From assembly GCA_030841245.1 (NCBI GenBank), contig JAVEDG010000371.1, positions 1 to 6,646 on the forward strand: DNA of 6,646 bases. Direction: 5' to 3'. Numbering within the stretch: position 1 is the stretch's first letter; each line of letters opens with the position of its first letter. The notes beneath the pieces were generated by a model that saw only the letters and a program-made list of their open reading frames with translations, searched no databases and was not told where the DNA came from. This document shows, piece after piece, positions 5,927-6,646 of this stretch. The position numbers were made by a program, and so were the translations under genes. Source of the stretch: Actinomycetota bacterium. GTDB taxonomy: Bacteria; Actinomycetota; Actinomycetes; JACCUZ01.

Positions 5927-6646
5927 GACGGAACTCCACGGCGTACGCCGGCGGCCAGCTCCGTAGCCAGCGTGGCGACCGCGGAGCAGCCCGCCGAGGG
6001 GTCCGGCGCGTCGAGCACCCGGCGGACGAACGCGGACCCGACGATCACCCCGTCGGCGAACCCCGCCACCTCCGCGGCCTGCTCGCCCGTCGAGACGCCC
6101 AGCCCCACGCAGACCGGCAGGTCGGTCACGGCCCGGGTACGCCGCACGAGCTCGGCAGCGGCATCGCCGACCTGCGCCCGGGTGCCGGTGACACCCATCG
6201 TCGATGCGGCGTAGACGAAGCCCCGGCAGTGTTTCGCGGTGTAGCGGAGGCGGTTGTCGCTCGAGGACGGCGCGACCAGGAACACCCGATCCAGCCCCGC
6301 CGCGTCGGTCGCCGACACCCACTCGTGCGCCTCGTCGGGGATCAGGTCGGGCATGATGACGCCCGCGCCGCCGGCCGCGGCGAGCTCGGCCGCGAACCGG
6401 TCGACCCCGTAGCGCTCGATCGGGTTCCAGTAGCTCATGACCAGGACCGGTGCGCCGGTCGCGGCCACCTCGCCGACGACCCGGAACACGTCGGCCGTCG
6501 ACGTACCGGCTGCCAGAGCCTGGTCGACGGCGGACTGGATGGTCGGTCCGTCCATGAGCGGGTCGGAGTAGGGCAGCCCCACCTCCACGACGTCGACTCC
6601 TGCTTCGACCATCGCCACCAGGGCTGCTGCCGAGTCGGCCACCGAG
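5923..6646 (-). CDS. trpA: Tryptophan synthase alpha chain, 5'-truncated by window edge
   Basis: The alpha subunit cleaves indole-3-glycerol phosphate to indole and glyceraldehyde 3-phosphate and passes indole to the TrpB subunit; it is cytoplasmic. About 240 residues are visible, and roughly 25-30 N-terminal residues lie outside the window when compared with the usual 265-270. Counting from the valine codon at 6642, the catalytic acids equivalent to E. coli Glu49 and Asp60 are Glu20 (VVEVGLPYSDP) and Asp31 (LMDGPTIQ). The active-site loop is STMGVTGTR, and phosphate-binding glycines lie in VGLGVSTG and DGVIVGSAF. The GTG at 6642 is an internal codon, not a true start, because the family barrel begins earlier. 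The stop codon overlaps the start of the SCO1-family gene. trpB and trpC are expected upstream, as in the actinobacterial trp cluster. Confidence 0.96.
   Translation of the reverse strand, partial: SVADSAAALVAMVEAGVDVVEVGLPYSDPLMDGPTIQSAVDQALAAGTSTADVFRVVGEVAATGAPVLVMSYWNPIERYGVDRFAAELAAAGGAGVIMPDLIPDEAHEWVSATDAAGLDRVFLVAPSSSDNRLRYTAKHCRGFVYAASTMGVTGTRAQVGDAAAELVRRTRAVTDLPVCVGLGVSTGEQAAEVAGFADGVIVGSAFVRRVLDAPDPSAGCSAVATLATELAAGVRRGVPS
5934..5937 (-). promoter_or_regulatory. Ribosome binding site of the SCO1-family gene
   Basis: Minus-strand GGAG within the last codons of trpA lies seven bases before the GTG at 5926. Together with the signal peptide that begins right after this codon, it decides the start over longer upstream alternatives. 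Confidence 0.6.

Noticed and set aside
5273..6322. A longer SCO1-family protein starting inside trpA at about 6322.
   Set aside because: The added N-terminal part is the out-of-frame reading of trpA. The signal peptide and RBS place the start at the GTG at 5926.
5923..6642. GTG at 6642 as the true trpA start.
   Set aside because: The first beta-alpha unit of the TrpA barrel would be missing and the frame stays open to the window edge, so the gene is cut by the window.
1..6646. Search by eye for CRISPR arrays, tRNA or rRNA genes, insertion-sequence ends, phage or toxin-antitoxin genes, or a novel system.
   Set aside because: Nearly all bases are accounted for by five intact-looking housekeeping genes, and no long direct or inverted repeats were seen.

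Overview
The window is a high-GC actinobacterial housekeeping segment, most likely from Nocardioides or a close relative in the Propionibacteriales. That placement is inferred from the strong G/C bias at third codon positions, the GTG starts, the actinobacterial style of the Lgt and GltB sequences, and the trpA-lgt-gltB gene order known from actinomycetes. All five genes lie on the minus strand, so transcription runs from high to low coordinates. The DNA is almost entirely coding. The only sizeable gap is 169 bp (3397-3565).

Layout in the direction of transcription: (1) the 3' part of trpA, tryptophan synthase alpha (5923-6646, start outside the window); (2) a SCO1/SenC-type lipoprotein with an intact copper-binding CxxxC motif (5273-5926); (3) lgt, prolipoprotein diacylglyceryl transferase (4300-5262); (4) a VIT/CCC1-family iron/manganese transporter (3566-4303); (5) gltB, the large subunit of NADPH-dependent glutamate synthase (1-3396, its 3' end outside the window). 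In the gltB frame 1132 codons are open without a break. The sequence stops one residue after the first cysteine of the 3Fe-4S cluster.

The first four genes are packed as one transcription unit. trpA/sco1 and lgt/VIT each overlap by four bases (GTGA), and sco1 and lgt are 10 bp apart. gltB has its own strong Shine-Dalgarno sequence and a 169-bp leader region with two inverted repeats and a weak -10-like hexamer, so it may also be transcribed separately. The products belong to different pathways: tryptophan synthesis, copper delivery to the respiratory chain, lipoprotein maturation, iron/manganese handling and ammonia assimilation. Two plausible links exist. The SCO1 protein carries a lipobox, so it should be a substrate of the Lgt encoded next to it. 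The metal transporter precedes a gene for an Fe-S enzyme. Both links are inferences from position.

I found no mobile element, CRISPR array, RNA gene or evidence of a novel system. The findings are modest: unusual gene neighbours, residue-level variation in Lgt, and unexplained dyads before gltB.
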